A stretch of DNA of 64,000 nt from Mesonia ostreae (lineage in GTDB: Bacteria; Bacteroidota; Bacteroidia; Flavobacteriales; Flavobacteriaceae), in the NCBI RefSeq assembly GCF_031845265.1, contig NZ_JAVRBG010000004.1:124001-188000 (forward strand), written 5' to 3'. Positions 33,877 to 45,003 of this stretch are shown here, one piece after another. The number at the start of each line of letters is the position of its first letter. Position 1 is the stretch's first letter. Below the pieces are notes generated by a model, which worked only from the letters and a program-made list of their open reading frames with translations, was not told the DNA's origin and did not search any database. The position numbers and the translations under genes were made by a program.

Positions 33877-36800
33877 TTATTTAATTATAAAGCGTTTAAT
33901 AATACGTTGGTCTCCTTGCTTCACCTCTACAAAGTAAGTTCCATTACCTAAGCTATTTCCAGGTTTTACATGGATCTTCCCATTGGTAAAAACTTCTTGC
34001 GTGCTGTACACTTCTCTTCCTAAAAGATCACGTATATTAATGCTCACCTGTTGGTCTTTCCATAAAGAAGAGCTTAAAAAGAATCCGTTCTTTGTATTCG
34101 TTGGGTTGGGAAACAATTGTAAGCTATGATCCAAACTACTAGAATCTGTTATCAAAGCTTGCTCATTAAATCTTATATAAAATCTGTCTGTAGCTTTACT
34201 CGCTTCAGCGTCTTGATCTATACTAAAGTTGATTAGGTTTTCTCCTTCTACCAAAGCTACTTCTTCTTCCGTAAAAGAATCTACAAAGTAAGCCGTAGTT
34301 TCTCCCAAATTGGCCGTTTCAATCACCAACATATAGTCTTGATGCTGGTAATTATTTGCAAATAAATCAATCTGTTCTTCATCAACTGGCATCTCTCTAC
34401 GTTCTATACTATATACCTCGTCTAGAATTCCTATACCTAAGTTTTCCGTAAAGTTGAAGGCTTTTATCGCATCCTTATTATTTTGCACATTATCATATTC
34501 CGAAGAAAAGAGAAGAGCAAAACTATCGTGCAGCTTATTTCCTGCGACGTAATTCTCTGTGGTATAAAGTTGTCCTATAATATGGGCATTATTAACCATT
34601 AAATTCTCTGCCCTAAAAGTGCTGGTATGTTCCCCCGGCACTTTATCTGCTTCTGAAAATGAAACAGAAGTAGTTTCATTAGAATCTGTAGCTATTTGCA
34701 CGGCTTGCCCCGATTGAACATATTGATTCGCTTCTGAGCCAGAACTATTTCCTCCTGTACTTAAATCTACCGTTACATAAGCCCCATTAGCTCCTAAAGT
34801 AGGATCATAAACGTAGTAATAGTTAGGATTTAAATTCTGAGAATTGGCAATCACTTGATTGATATCGATAGCACTAGGATATGGATTCGCAATTAAGTTA
34901 AATTCATTCTCCACATTGGTTAAGTTGTTGGTCTGCGTCATATCTCCTGTATGTAATGCCCCACGTGTACGCAGCCTTGTTTCTCCTACGGAAGTATTAC
35001 TGCTTAAATCAATAGAACGATCTCCACGAACAAAAATTAAGTGCCCTTCTCCCGCTGTAATGGTTTGCACATTTGTATTAGTGGCAGCCACAAAGACTTG
35101 GTTGGTCGCATCTAATGTATATAAAGAGGAATTTCCTGTCGCAGTTGCGTCAAAACCATCCTGCTGATCTGCGGTAGTTCCCGTAATGTGCGTACCATAA
35201 CCTGGATTAGGATTGTCTGTAGCACTTGTTGCTCCTTCTTGCCAGTTGGCATGAATAGAAGTGCTTGTCGTCACTGGACTACTCACAAAACGATAAGCTC
35301 TATGGGAACTCATATAACGCTCTACCGTAAACTCACCAGAAATGCTTGAAGTTACAGGGACTGCTGCCAGCTCTCCATTTTGGGTCGCTGTACTTTTAAA
35401 AACCATATCTCCATTATTGGTAATGTCTCCATTAATTGTCAATACATTTTCCACATTTAAGGTAGCTCCGTTATTTACTGTAATGTTATTTACTTCGATA
35501 GCTTCGGTAAAACTAGCAGTTCCTTCTAATACGGTAATATTATCTGAAGGGGTGAAATTAACATCGGTGTTAGGGTTACCTGGCGTCCATGTGTCGGTAT
35601 CGTTTAGATAATTATAGCCTTCAAGACCACATTCCACCAGCGTAACTCCCGTTGCTATCATTAAGCTACAAGCTGTATCTTCTGTGAATGAAACGTTGTA
35701 AGTCACAGCACCAGATTCGAAATCTACATCAAAACTTTGCGGACTTCCAGTTATTGGATAATCTATTCCGTTTACCGTAATAGATCCTTGTGTTGGCTCA
35801 TTTTCGTAAGCCACCACCACAGTTGTTGAGTACATATTTGTAACGGGGTCGCAATTAGTAGGAACATTAAAATCTACCGCAGATAAGCTACACTGGGACG
35901 CAGCACAATCTGGATCTTCTTCTATGGTTCCTACGGCAACGGCCTCTTTCCCCGTGGCATCTACCACGATGACACCATAAGTTCCAGATTGTGCTTCTAG
36001 CACTTCTCCCATAGAACCATTGCTCCAACTATACGTGTAAGGAGCTGTACCATTTGTTGCCAGGACGGTAAGTGTACCCAAATTAAGTCCTTCACACGCT
36101 AGAGTTGCGTCTAAAGTTACCTTGAAATTGTTTAATTGAGTAGAAGCAAAATTATCGGTATAATCAAATTCCAACTCTGAACTATTAATAATCTCTCCAA
36201 CAATTTTAACCGGACTCTCTGCTACGGTCCAAGGTAGAGAAATAGTCTGATTACTACCATTAAGAGCATTTTGCGTTATCCCAGAAGTTAATGGGTTTAG
36301 TGGATTGTTTTCTATATTCACACTCACTGGTTTTGTTCCTATAGGAATGGTATCTCCCACCGCCGATACGTAAGAAAACAACACATCTGCATCTACATCT
36401 AGCTCCCCATTATTAACGATTTGCGCTTCAATATTTATCGTTTCTCCAACTTCGGGTGTTTCATTGGAAGCTGTGAAATCATCAAAATGCAGATTTGCAG
36501 CTGCCCCCACAACAAAGGATCGAGTCGCTTCATTATTAGACCTATTGGCGTCGTTTACCTCTTGATTTGAATCTATAATGGCACGAGCCACGTGAAGCCC
36601 TTCTATTTCTGAAGAATACGGAATTGGAATTGCTATCGTAGTAGTACTGTTTTTTATCAGCCCCGTAACGTTGTTTACTATCGCATGTTCATCATTATTG
36701 ATGATTAACTTAAGATCCATCTCGTCGTTAATATTAGAATATCCAATATTTTCATAAGAAACGTGGAAGAATATAGATTGTCCAGGATCTGGATTGAGCA

Positions 36801-39800
36801 ACGTAGGATTAATGTATTCTGACTCGATGCGCATATCTGGTTTATTGGCCACAGTTACTTCCTTGATTAATACATTATTTCCTTCATTGCATTCTTGGTA
36901 TTCATTATCGGGATCTGAGGTCATTCTAAATGTATATACTCCAGTTTGATTAAATACAAAAGGCGTGGGTAAAACTGCGCTATATGGACATCCGTTACAA
37001 TTAGATACATTTTGAACAGCAGCATCTCCTAATAATGCCCATCCTGTAATTCCGGGGCCAGTCACTTCAAAACGCACTTTCACTTCAGAAGCTTGGTACA
37101 AATGTTTTACTCTCACGCCAACCGCCAATTGTGCCGATTCATTTTCATGATACGTTCCGTTCCAAAAATCATAACCACATCGAGAAACTGGTTCAAACTC
37201 CCAACAAAGCTCTTCCGTAGAAGAATTGTTATTTAAATTGTTATCATCAATAAGGTTGTTAGGATCTACCGTAGCGGTTAGAGTAGCTATACCTGAGTTT
37301 ACCGCTGCTGCGGAAGTCGTAAAGCTGACCATTTCACCAGGAAGAATATCTTGATTATGAATCAAAGGATATACTTCTCCATTACTTAGCGTGAACTCAA
37401 ACTCTACAGGAGCTAACGCAATTCCATTTCCTCCATTTCGCACTTGAGCGGTATAGTTAACTGTACCTGGAACTTGGAGATCTACTGGATTCACGACAAG
37501 ATCGCAAGAAGATACTTTTAGATCGGGTCTACATTCAAAAATGTTTATAGAATAGTTACCGATATTGTTCGTTTCAGAAATTTCCGTTACCCTATCAATA
37601 GGATAATCAGGCAAATCTGGCACATCACAAGTCAGCACAAAACTGTAATTTCCTGTTTGTTGATATTCGAAAGGTATAGATACATACGCACTTTGACCAG
37701 GATTAATATTTTGAACGGTTTCAGTATACGTTTCCTCTAAAGAGCCCTCAAAATATACTTCAATGATGTTCTTAAATTCTCCCGTAGGAACATGGCCTAT
37801 ATTTCTTATTCCAAAACTTTGAGAGCCACTGGCATTACATAAATACTGAGATCCCAATGAACCGCTTCCTGCCGGAATTATGTCTGGGAAAGGAGGATTT
37901 ACTTTGATTGTCATATTTCCCAGATTATTATTTTCTGAAGATTCTTGTACAACATTATTGGCATCTGCATGTCCTGTAATATAATACGTTCCCACCGTAT
38001 CAAATTGAGCTGTAAAATTATGTATATAAGATTCCCCTGGCTCGAGCGGCGGAATTGTCATATTTCCAATAAGTGGAAGACCTCCCGTTTGGTTTATTTC
38101 GAGCAGCGTCTCTACCGTAACCGCTTCACAGCCTATATTGCTAACTACAATATCTGCGGAAACCGATTCTCCCTCGAGTATGCTTTTATAGGAAGGAGTA
38201 ATTTTTGCTCTCAAATTTGTAACGCACGGACCTTGAATTAACTCCCAATTTACTGGAGTTTCCCCTGTTAAAGTATAATCTGTAACCTCTACAATAGCGG
38301 TGTATGGTCCCGGCTGTGAACCATGATAGGTTTTAAATGAAAAATATCCGTTGGCATTGGTATGGGTTTGAACTTGATTTCCTGTTATAGGATTTACAAA
38401 GCTTACCGTAGCTCCCGCCACCGTAGAATCCTGAAGTACAACAGCCGTATCTGTATAATATGCGTGACCAGAGATAAATACTTTATCCGTTCCTGAAGGT
38501 AATTGTACTACGGAAGGACTTACAGTAGCCTGAACATTAATTGCTCCTGGCAGATTAAAATCACCGTTAGTAAATGGTCGTAGCGCTCGATTATTCAGCT
38601 CATTCGATTCAGCAATTACATCAGTATAATCTATAAATACTTCCATAGGGTTCCACGATTCGATTGCAGGAGTAGTTATATTCCACACTACATTCGTACT
38701 TTCTTGAGGTCCTAAATAATCTATAGTTATATCTGGATAAACCGCATTGGTATCAAATTGATTCTTAAGATGTGCCACAAAATTCTCTGCCGGTAAATCG
38801 GAATTGTTATGAATGCTTGCCGTTATTTGTAAGGCCGAGGAAACCTCTGGATTGGGATTATCAAAGACAATGTCGTTGGCAAAAATCTCTAAATCGGGTG
38901 CAATTAATACATCTGGGGCATCAAAGGGTCCTATTTCTGTCGTACAACCACTTGCTTGTACTTGAACCCAAGCTTGCCAGTTGGAACCTGATGGTAGCTG
39001 ACTTATAGAACCATAATATATTTTCCCATCTATCGTATTTGTATCATTAGGATCTTCCGCAGATAAAATTACAGCTCTATCGTTGTTATTGGTAAAGCTA
39101 CCATTTCCTTCATAATCCAGCAAAACACGCGGAAATCCGTAAGGCGGCAATACTCCTGCCTCATTGGTATATACAATTTTAAACTCATAAGTAGTTTCAG
39201 GAGTTCCTTGGGCAGGAGAAATAATGCTGGTTTGGTATGCTCCAGTTCCCAAGAAAGAAAGGCTTGGAGAGCCAAGGCAGCCGGTGGTAAACTCCACTGG
39301 ACCTACAAGATCACTTTCCGCTCCACTCCCACAATCTGCTTTGACGTAAATTTCGTAAGCAGTATTCGGATTCAATCCGTTTAGTTGGGTGTTGGGGGAA
39401 CTGTCTACAGCTTCTGAACTGCCTTCCGTTTCGGGATCAAAACCAGCAATATCGCTATATTTCACTATCCAATTGTTCTCGCTACCTCCAGCGATCCAAG
39501 AAATGTTGGCGGAGGTGTCAGCAACGACATCAACACTTACCCCACTAGGATTTAAGCAGCCTTCATCTGTTATTTGAACACCAAAGGTTCCCGTTTGAGC
39601 ACCGTTTCCGTCAATTTGAACATAATACATATTTCCCACAGTTAATCCAGTCATTGATGCTACAGCTTTTACACTTGTACCCTCATCTTCGTTACAAGCT
39701 ATTTCATTGCCTAAACTTGACAGGTCACTGCAATCGGCTGGAGCTTCATAAATAGTGATATGCGTATCATTCAAGGTTCCTCCCGCTATATCTGTGCTTA

Positions 39801-42800
39801 ACGTTACATTTCCGCTTGACGGAGATTCGAAACTAAACCAAACTGTTTGTGGATTACCAATACCACTCCAACAAGAACCATTGATTTCATTCGCTTGGGC
39901 AGTTGCCCCAACATTCGTAAAATTGTTACCCGCGGAGATTGTCCCCACGTTTAAAAAAATTGCATCGCAAAGGTCATCATTGGCGGGCGCCGCAATATCC
40001 AGAACAGTAACTACAGCTGTAGCGGAATCAAAATTACCACTACCATCTGTAACGGTTAGAGTCACTGTATTCTCTCCCAAATCACCACTATTAAAAGTAG
40101 TCATATCTGTAGCAAAGATTAAAGAACCACAAGCATCTGTTGAACCATCATTTACTGCATCTTCAGCTATAGTTACAGTACCATCAAGGTCAAGCTGAAC
40201 ACTAATATCTTTGGTAATTACATTTGGGGCAGTCTCATCAACAACGGTAACACTGCTTGTACAAGAACTTGTATTCCCATCGCTATCTGTAAGTGTTAGC
40301 GTAACAGTATTTGATCCTAAATTAGAACAATCTAAGCTATCTATATCAATCTCCCCAGTAACTGTACCACAATCACCTGTGGGTATTGTTCCAATATCTT
40401 CAGCGGTTATAGTAGCATTCCCAACAGCATCTAAAACGATTTGTATATCTTGACAAACTGCACTTGGAGCTGTAATATCTCCTATAAAACCTTCTAAAGG
40501 CATCATATTAAAAATAGGGTCTATTTTTGTTCCATTATATTCGTATATATTAACGTAATAGTCGGTGGATGCTTGTAATAAGTTAGGCGGAACCAAGTTT
40601 CCAGCAGCATTGTAAACCACATAACCGTTACCAATTGCATCGCCCATACCGTAACCAAAATTTGCGGTATAATTGGTTGAATTTGTTGGTGTAGCATTTA
40701 AAGGGACTTCACTTAAAATAACCAAGCGGCCTTGACCATTTCCAGAAGTCCAACTTAAAACAAGATCACTATCGCATGGTCGGGTATAACTAAAATCATT
40801 AGGGATAACTGTTGGTGGGGCTGGTGTTGCCTGAGAAGCTGTTGCTCCTGGGATAAGGTATAACTCGTCGTTATCATTAATAGCATATTCAAAAAAGGCA
40901 AAATGATATTCTGATGTTTCATCTAAATTTGAGAGTTGAAACTCTTCGTCTGTTCCATTATAGACCACAAAATTATCTGAACCGATTTCCTGACCATCTC
41001 CAAAAATAGCATCAGCGGAATAGTTGGTATTATCTGAGGGCTGCACATCTACGGCTGCACCTTTTTTCGCGATGACTAAACGAGAAGAACCATTCCCACG
41101 CGTGAAATTAACGTGCATTGAGGTAGCGCCAATATTTGCAAAGTTAATATTAGAAACTTGTGTCGTTGGTGTTGCCCCAAAGGTTTCAGCTTCAAAAGTA
41201 TAAGCTGGCCTTAAATAGGATTTTCCGCTATTCCCATTGTATTCAAAAAGAGCAAAGTGATAATTGGTTCCTGGTTCTAAATTAGTGACATTATCTGAAT
41301 TTCCACTTCCTGCATAGAGCACATAATTTCCCGTGCCTATTTCATAATAAGAACTTCCATAACCACTACTATTAGAACTATAGCTCTCTAAGTCTTGTGG
41401 CTCTGTATTTACGGGTTCATTTGCTCTGGCAATCAGGATCCGATTAGCTCCGTCTCCATTAGTCCAGTTAATATTAAAGGAAGTTGTAGTTTTAGTATTC
41501 ACAAAAACATTTCCCGTTTGAACTGTTGGATACGTAATTGTAGCTTGACTACCCGCTAAAATAGGATCACCATTATCATCATTTGTTTTTAAATAATAAG
41601 TATCGGCTCCNNNNNNNNNNNNNNNNNNNNNNNNNNNNNNNNNNNNNNNNNNNNNNNNNNNNNNNNNNNNNNNNNNNNNNNNNNNNNNNNNNNNNNNNNN
41701 NNNNNNNNNNCAGAACCATTACCGTTGGTCCAATTAGCTTTCATCTTACTTCCCTCTACCTCGCTGAAAGTAATGTTACTCGCTTGTGTTGTGGGATTGG
41801 TAATTGTAGCTTGACTACCCGCTAAAATAGGATCACCATTATCATCATTTGTTTTTAAATAATAAGTATCGGCTCCATTTCCGTTAAACTCAAATACCTT
41901 AAAATGATAGGTGGTATTTGGTTCTAAACCATAAATGGTTCCTTTACGAACCACAAACTCGTCAGTCACTATTTCTTGACCATCGCCAAAGGTGTTGTCA
42001 TTCGTATATTCCACACCATCAATAGGCTCTGCAGTTACGGCACTTCCTTGTTTGGCAATAACCAATCTGTTTTCTCCATTTCCATTTGTAAAATTCAAAT
42101 AAAATCTATTCCCATCAATAGAACTAAAAGTCATATCATCTGCATTTACTGTTGGATAGGCACTGGTAATTTGGCTTGCCGTAGCCCCTGCCGATGGATT
42201 ACTTGTAGAGGTGGAGGTAAGATAAACCTTTCCGCTATTTCCATTATACTCAAAAAGTGCAAAGTGATACGTGGTATTGGGATTTAAATTTCTAACATTC
42301 ACACTGCTTCCAGAGCCAGCATAGAGAACATAGTTTCCTGCACCAAGTTCATAGCTAGGATGACCAAAATAACCTGTAGAATAATAGTTGTAATTTACCA
42401 AATCCTCTGGTTCTATGTTGACCGCATTATTGGCTCGTGCAATAAGTATACGGCCAGAACCATTACCGTTGGTCCAATTAGCTTTCATCTTACTTCCCTC
42501 TACCTCGCTGAAAGTAATGTTACTCGCTTGTATTGTGGGATTGGTAAGAGTGGATTGACTGCCCTCCAAATAATTAGAAGTTAAATATTCCGTAGAAAAA
42601 TTACTCCCATTATATTCAAAAACCTTTATATGGTAGGTTGTAGAGTGTGTTAATCCTTCTATATAAGGATAATTATAAGATCCGTTGTACACCACAAACT
42701 CTCCTGGGACTATTTCGTTACCCTCCCCAAAGTCATCTGCCAAATAATCTATTCCATCTACGGGAACGGCGGTGACAGGCGAACCTGCCTTAGCTACAAT

Positions 42801-42983
42801 GATTCGTTTTGCTCCGTCTCCTGTTGTAAAATTAGCACGAAAACGGTTCCCATCAATACCCGAAAAAGATAAATCACTCGCAGGTGTTGTTGGGGTTTGT
42901 GAAAAGAGATGCATCGGCATCACAAGGAAAGAGCTCAGTAAAATAAAAAATTTAGTAATTTCTGGAAAGGTGAAATTTTTCAT
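33877..42983 (-). CDS. giant T9SS-secreted repeat protein (interrupted by an assembly gap)
   Basis: One gene of over 3000 residues that appears as two frames only because 100 N (41611-41710) break the phase. The frame left of the gap stays open from the GTG at 41502 up to the gap, and both sides encode the same repeat. Order: signal peptide (1-~29); at least seven FN3-like modules of ~110 residues, each with TTYHFxLFEYNGN and NGNGxxRxLIA motifs; two HYR-like domains (TAPSAVCQDIQIVLD); a pre-peptidase-like domain and an FN3 domain; a series of CARDB-like domains (ATVDPNNLIDDNNLNNNS); a C-terminal module shared with the 28412-32953 protein; and a T9SS type A sorting domain (LQLFPNPTNTKNGFFL, end KRFIIK). 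Likely a surface adhesin or matrix protein. True repeat number is unknown. Confidence 0.88.
41537..41610. repeat. 74-bp exact repeat flanking the assembly gap
   Basis: Identical to 41803-41876. The sequence on the other side of the gap (41711-41800) in turn matches 42451-42540 with a single difference. These near-identical FN3-module repeats explain why assembly stopped here. Confidence 0.9.
41611..41710. other. assembly gap of 100 N
   Basis: Exactly 100 undetermined bases, the usual placeholder for a gap of unknown size. It lies inside the tandem FN3-like modules of the giant T9SS gene. Confidence 0.98.
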
Positions 42984-43252
42984 GATGTGAGCGTTTTAGT
43001 GGTTTTACGAAGCTTGTATTTAGATTGTAAAAAATTAGAAAAACATCTTTAAATGATTTCATATTTTTACATGTAAATATGCTAAGAAATCATGCTGAAT
43101 ACGAGATTACTTTATGAATGGACCTAACCAGTTTATAGTTGGTATGTTTTTGATGATAACTGGTAATTATTCACCTCATTATTGTATAAAAAGCAAAGGT
43201 TAGTTAGGGCTCTTTTGTCTCTGAAACATCTACACAAACACATACCAACTAA

Positions 43253-43278
43253 AAAAGCCCGCTCTATTGCGGGCTTTT
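43253..43278. terminator. terminator behind the ferredoxin gene
   Basis: AAAAGCCCGC / GCGGGCTTTT with a six-base loop, 31 bases past the minus-strand ferredoxin stop. In the rest of the spacer 42984-43252 I see only an 11-bp inverted pair (AGTTGGTATGT at 43137-43147, its complement at 43240-43250) and no gene. Confidence 0.85.
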
Positions 43279-43309
43279 GTAATTTTATAAAAATCTTAAA
43301 AAAAAAACT

Positions 43310-43639
43310 CTAAGACTCTGGTGCCAATTTAACTTTTAACCCTTCCATTTCTGGAAGCATAGGAATTTGGCATCCCAAACGGCTGTTGTCTTCTACATAA
43401 AATGCTTCAGCAAGCATGGCTTCCTCATCATCTTGCATCTCAGGAAGCTTGGTATCAGAAAGTATGTAACATTGGCAAGAGGCGCACATCGCCATTCCGC
43501 CGCAAATTCCTATGGTTCCTTCGGGTGCAAGTTCATAAGAACGCACAACTTCCATAAGGTTCATCGCCATATCTGTAGGCGCATCTATTTGATGCTCTAC
43601 ATCATCTCTGTCTATAATTGTAATCTTAATATCACTCAT
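43310..43639 (-). CDS. adrenodoxin-type [2Fe-2S] ferredoxin
   Basis: 109 residues. Cluster ligands are Cys46, Cys52, Cys55 (ICGGMAMCASC) and Cys90 (RLGCQIP), the Cx5Cx2C...C pattern of adrenodoxin/ISC-type ferredoxins; Cys57 is extra. The start codon overlaps the stop of the upstream ferredoxin reductase gene (TAATG at 43639), so reductase and ferredoxin are translationally coupled and very likely form an electron-transfer pair. The pair lies directly behind NifU-like and Mrp genes, suggesting electron supply for Fe-S assembly or a P450/hydroxylase elsewhere. Confidence 0.93.
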   Translation of the reverse strand: MSDIKITIIDRDDVEHQIDAPTDMAMNLMEVVRSYELAPEGTIGICGGMAMCASCQCYILSDTKLPEMQDDEEAMLAEAFYVEDNSRLGCQIPMLPEMEGLKVKLAPES

Positions 43640-44700
43640 TAATCAATGGCTTTAACAACTGCTTTTGGAGCTTCTTTTTTGGTTCCGTCAAAACCGGTTA
43701 CTCCGCCAACGGTGGTATATTTCATCACGTATTTTTTATCTGGAAAAATACGCTGGTAGGCACTCTGACACATTAGCGTGGCTTCGTGAAAACCGCAAAG
43801 AATCAATTTTAATTTTCCAGGATAGGTATTCACGTCTCCAATGGCATAAATACCGGGAATATTGGTTTGGTAATCTAACGAATTATCAACTTTAATCGCA
43901 TTTTTCTCGATTTCTAATCCCCAATCGGCTATGGGTCCTAACTTTGGCGAAAGTCCGAATAATGGAATAAAATGATCTACCTCTAAAATAATTTCTTCGG
44001 AAGCTTCATTATTTTTACGGATTAATACCGACTCCAGATTCTCTTCCCCATTTAACTGAATAATTTCTCCCGGAGTCACTAACCTGATTTTCCCTAAATC
44101 TTTTAATTCTTTTACTCGATCTACGGAATCTAAAGCACCTCTAAATTCGTTTCTACGGTGTACCAAAGTTACTTCTGAAGCTACATTGGCCAAGAAAATA
44201 CTCCAATCTAAGGCAGAATCTCCTCCGCCAGCAATTACAACACGCTTATTGCGGTAAACTTCTGGGTCTCTTATAATATATTCTACCCCTTTATCTTCAA
44301 ATTTTGAAATATTAGCTAGCGGTGGCTTTCTTGGTTCAAAACTACCTAAACCTCCTGCAATAGCAACCACAGGAGCGTGGTGTTTGGTGCCTTTACTGGT
44401 CGTGACTATAAACGTATCATCTTTCAATTTTTCTATGGTTTCTGCACGTTCTCCCAAAGTAAAACCTGGTTCAAAAGGTTTAATTTGCTCCATTAGATTA
44501 TCTACTAAATCTCCGGCTAAAACTTCTGGAAATGCAGGGATATCATAAATAGGTTTTTTAGGATATATTTCTGAACATTGACCTCCTGGTTGAGCTAATG
44601 CGTCTATAAGATGACATTTCAATTTAAGTAAGCCTGCTTCAAATACCGTAAATAAACCTGTGGGACCGGCTCCAATAATCAGTATATCTGTTTTAATCAT
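43639..44700 (-). CDS. ferredoxin--NADP+ reductase, thioredoxin reductase-like (YumC type)
   Basis: 353 residues. FAD-binding GAGPTG (10-15) and NAD(P)-binding AGGGDSALDW are present, with PGGQCSEIYPKKPIYDIP between. The CxxC redox pair that bacterial thioredoxin reductases carry in the NAD(P) domain is absent (GGGDSALDW instead), which points to the YumC-type ferredoxin/flavodoxin reductase. C-terminal GIYAIGDVNTYPGKLKLI closes the FAD site. Coupled to the downstream ferredoxin by an overlapping stop/start. About 50 bp separate it from the NifU-like gene upstream. Confidence 0.92.
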   Translation of the reverse strand: MIKTDILIIGAGPTGLFTVFEAGLLKLKCHLIDALAQPGGQCSEIYPKKPIYDIPAFPEVLAGDLVDNLMEQIKPFEPGFTLGERAETIEKLKDDTFIVTTSKGTKHHAPVVAIAGGLGSFEPRKPPLANISKFEDKGVEYIIRDPEVYRNKRVVIAGGGDSALDWSIFLANVASEVTLVHRRNEFRGALDSVDRVKELKDLGKIRLVTPGEIIQLNGEENLESVLIRKNNEASEEIILEVDHFIPLFGLSPKLGPIADWGLEIEKNAIKVDNSLDYQTNIPGIYAIGDVNTYPGKLKLILCGFHEATLMCQSAYQRIFPDKKYVMKYTTVGGVTGFDGTKKEAPKAVVKAID

Positions 44701-44750
44701 AACTTTTGTACTCTGCGATTTTTTTCTTCCGCCTGACGGAAAAATCTTTT

Positions 44751-44999
44751 TTAATTCACATTAATCACTTTCTCAATTTGAGGTGCGTACTTTTTGATAG
44801 TCATCTCCACTCCAGATTTTAAAGTCATTTGATTCACACTACACCCTACGCAAGCTCCCTCCAATTGAACTTTCACTACATTCTCTTGCTCGTTGATTTC
44901 AACCAGAGAAATATCTCCGCCATCATTTCTCAAAAAAGGTCTTATTTCTTCTAATGCCTTTTCTACATTTGCTCTCAATTCGTGATTTGCTACTTTCAT
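44751..44999 (-). CDS. NifU-like iron-sulfur scaffold (Nfu C-terminal domain)
   Basis: 82 residues when started at the ATG 44999; an in-frame GTG at 45020 would overlap mrp and adds nothing conserved. The protein is a single NifU C-terminal domain with the cluster-binding CVGC (Cys50, Cys53) after LRNDGGDISLVEI, and MTLKSGVEMTIKKY following. Nfu proteins carry or deliver [4Fe-4S] clusters. It starts four bases past the mrp stop and is cotranscribed with that carrier gene. Confidence 0.92.
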   Translation of the reverse strand: MKVANHELRANVEKALEEIRPFLRNDGGDISLVEINEQENVVKVQLEGACVGCSVNQMTLKSGVEMTIKKYAPQIEKVINVN

Positions 45000-45003
45000 G
45001 CGT

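Noticed and set aside
41589..42983. Separate 464-residue gene next to the giant T9SS gene
   Set aside because: The frame change falls at a 100-N placeholder inside tandem repeats; both sides encode the same modules, so it is one gene.
43137..43250. MITE ends (11-bp inverted pair around ~90 bp)
   Set aside because: No target-site duplication and no other copy seen in the window; too short to support a mobile element.
44720..44745. TTCCG/CGGAA hairpin between reductase and NifU-like genes as a terminator
   Set aside because: The stem is only five pairs and no T-run follows on the coding strand. The genes are more likely cotranscribed.
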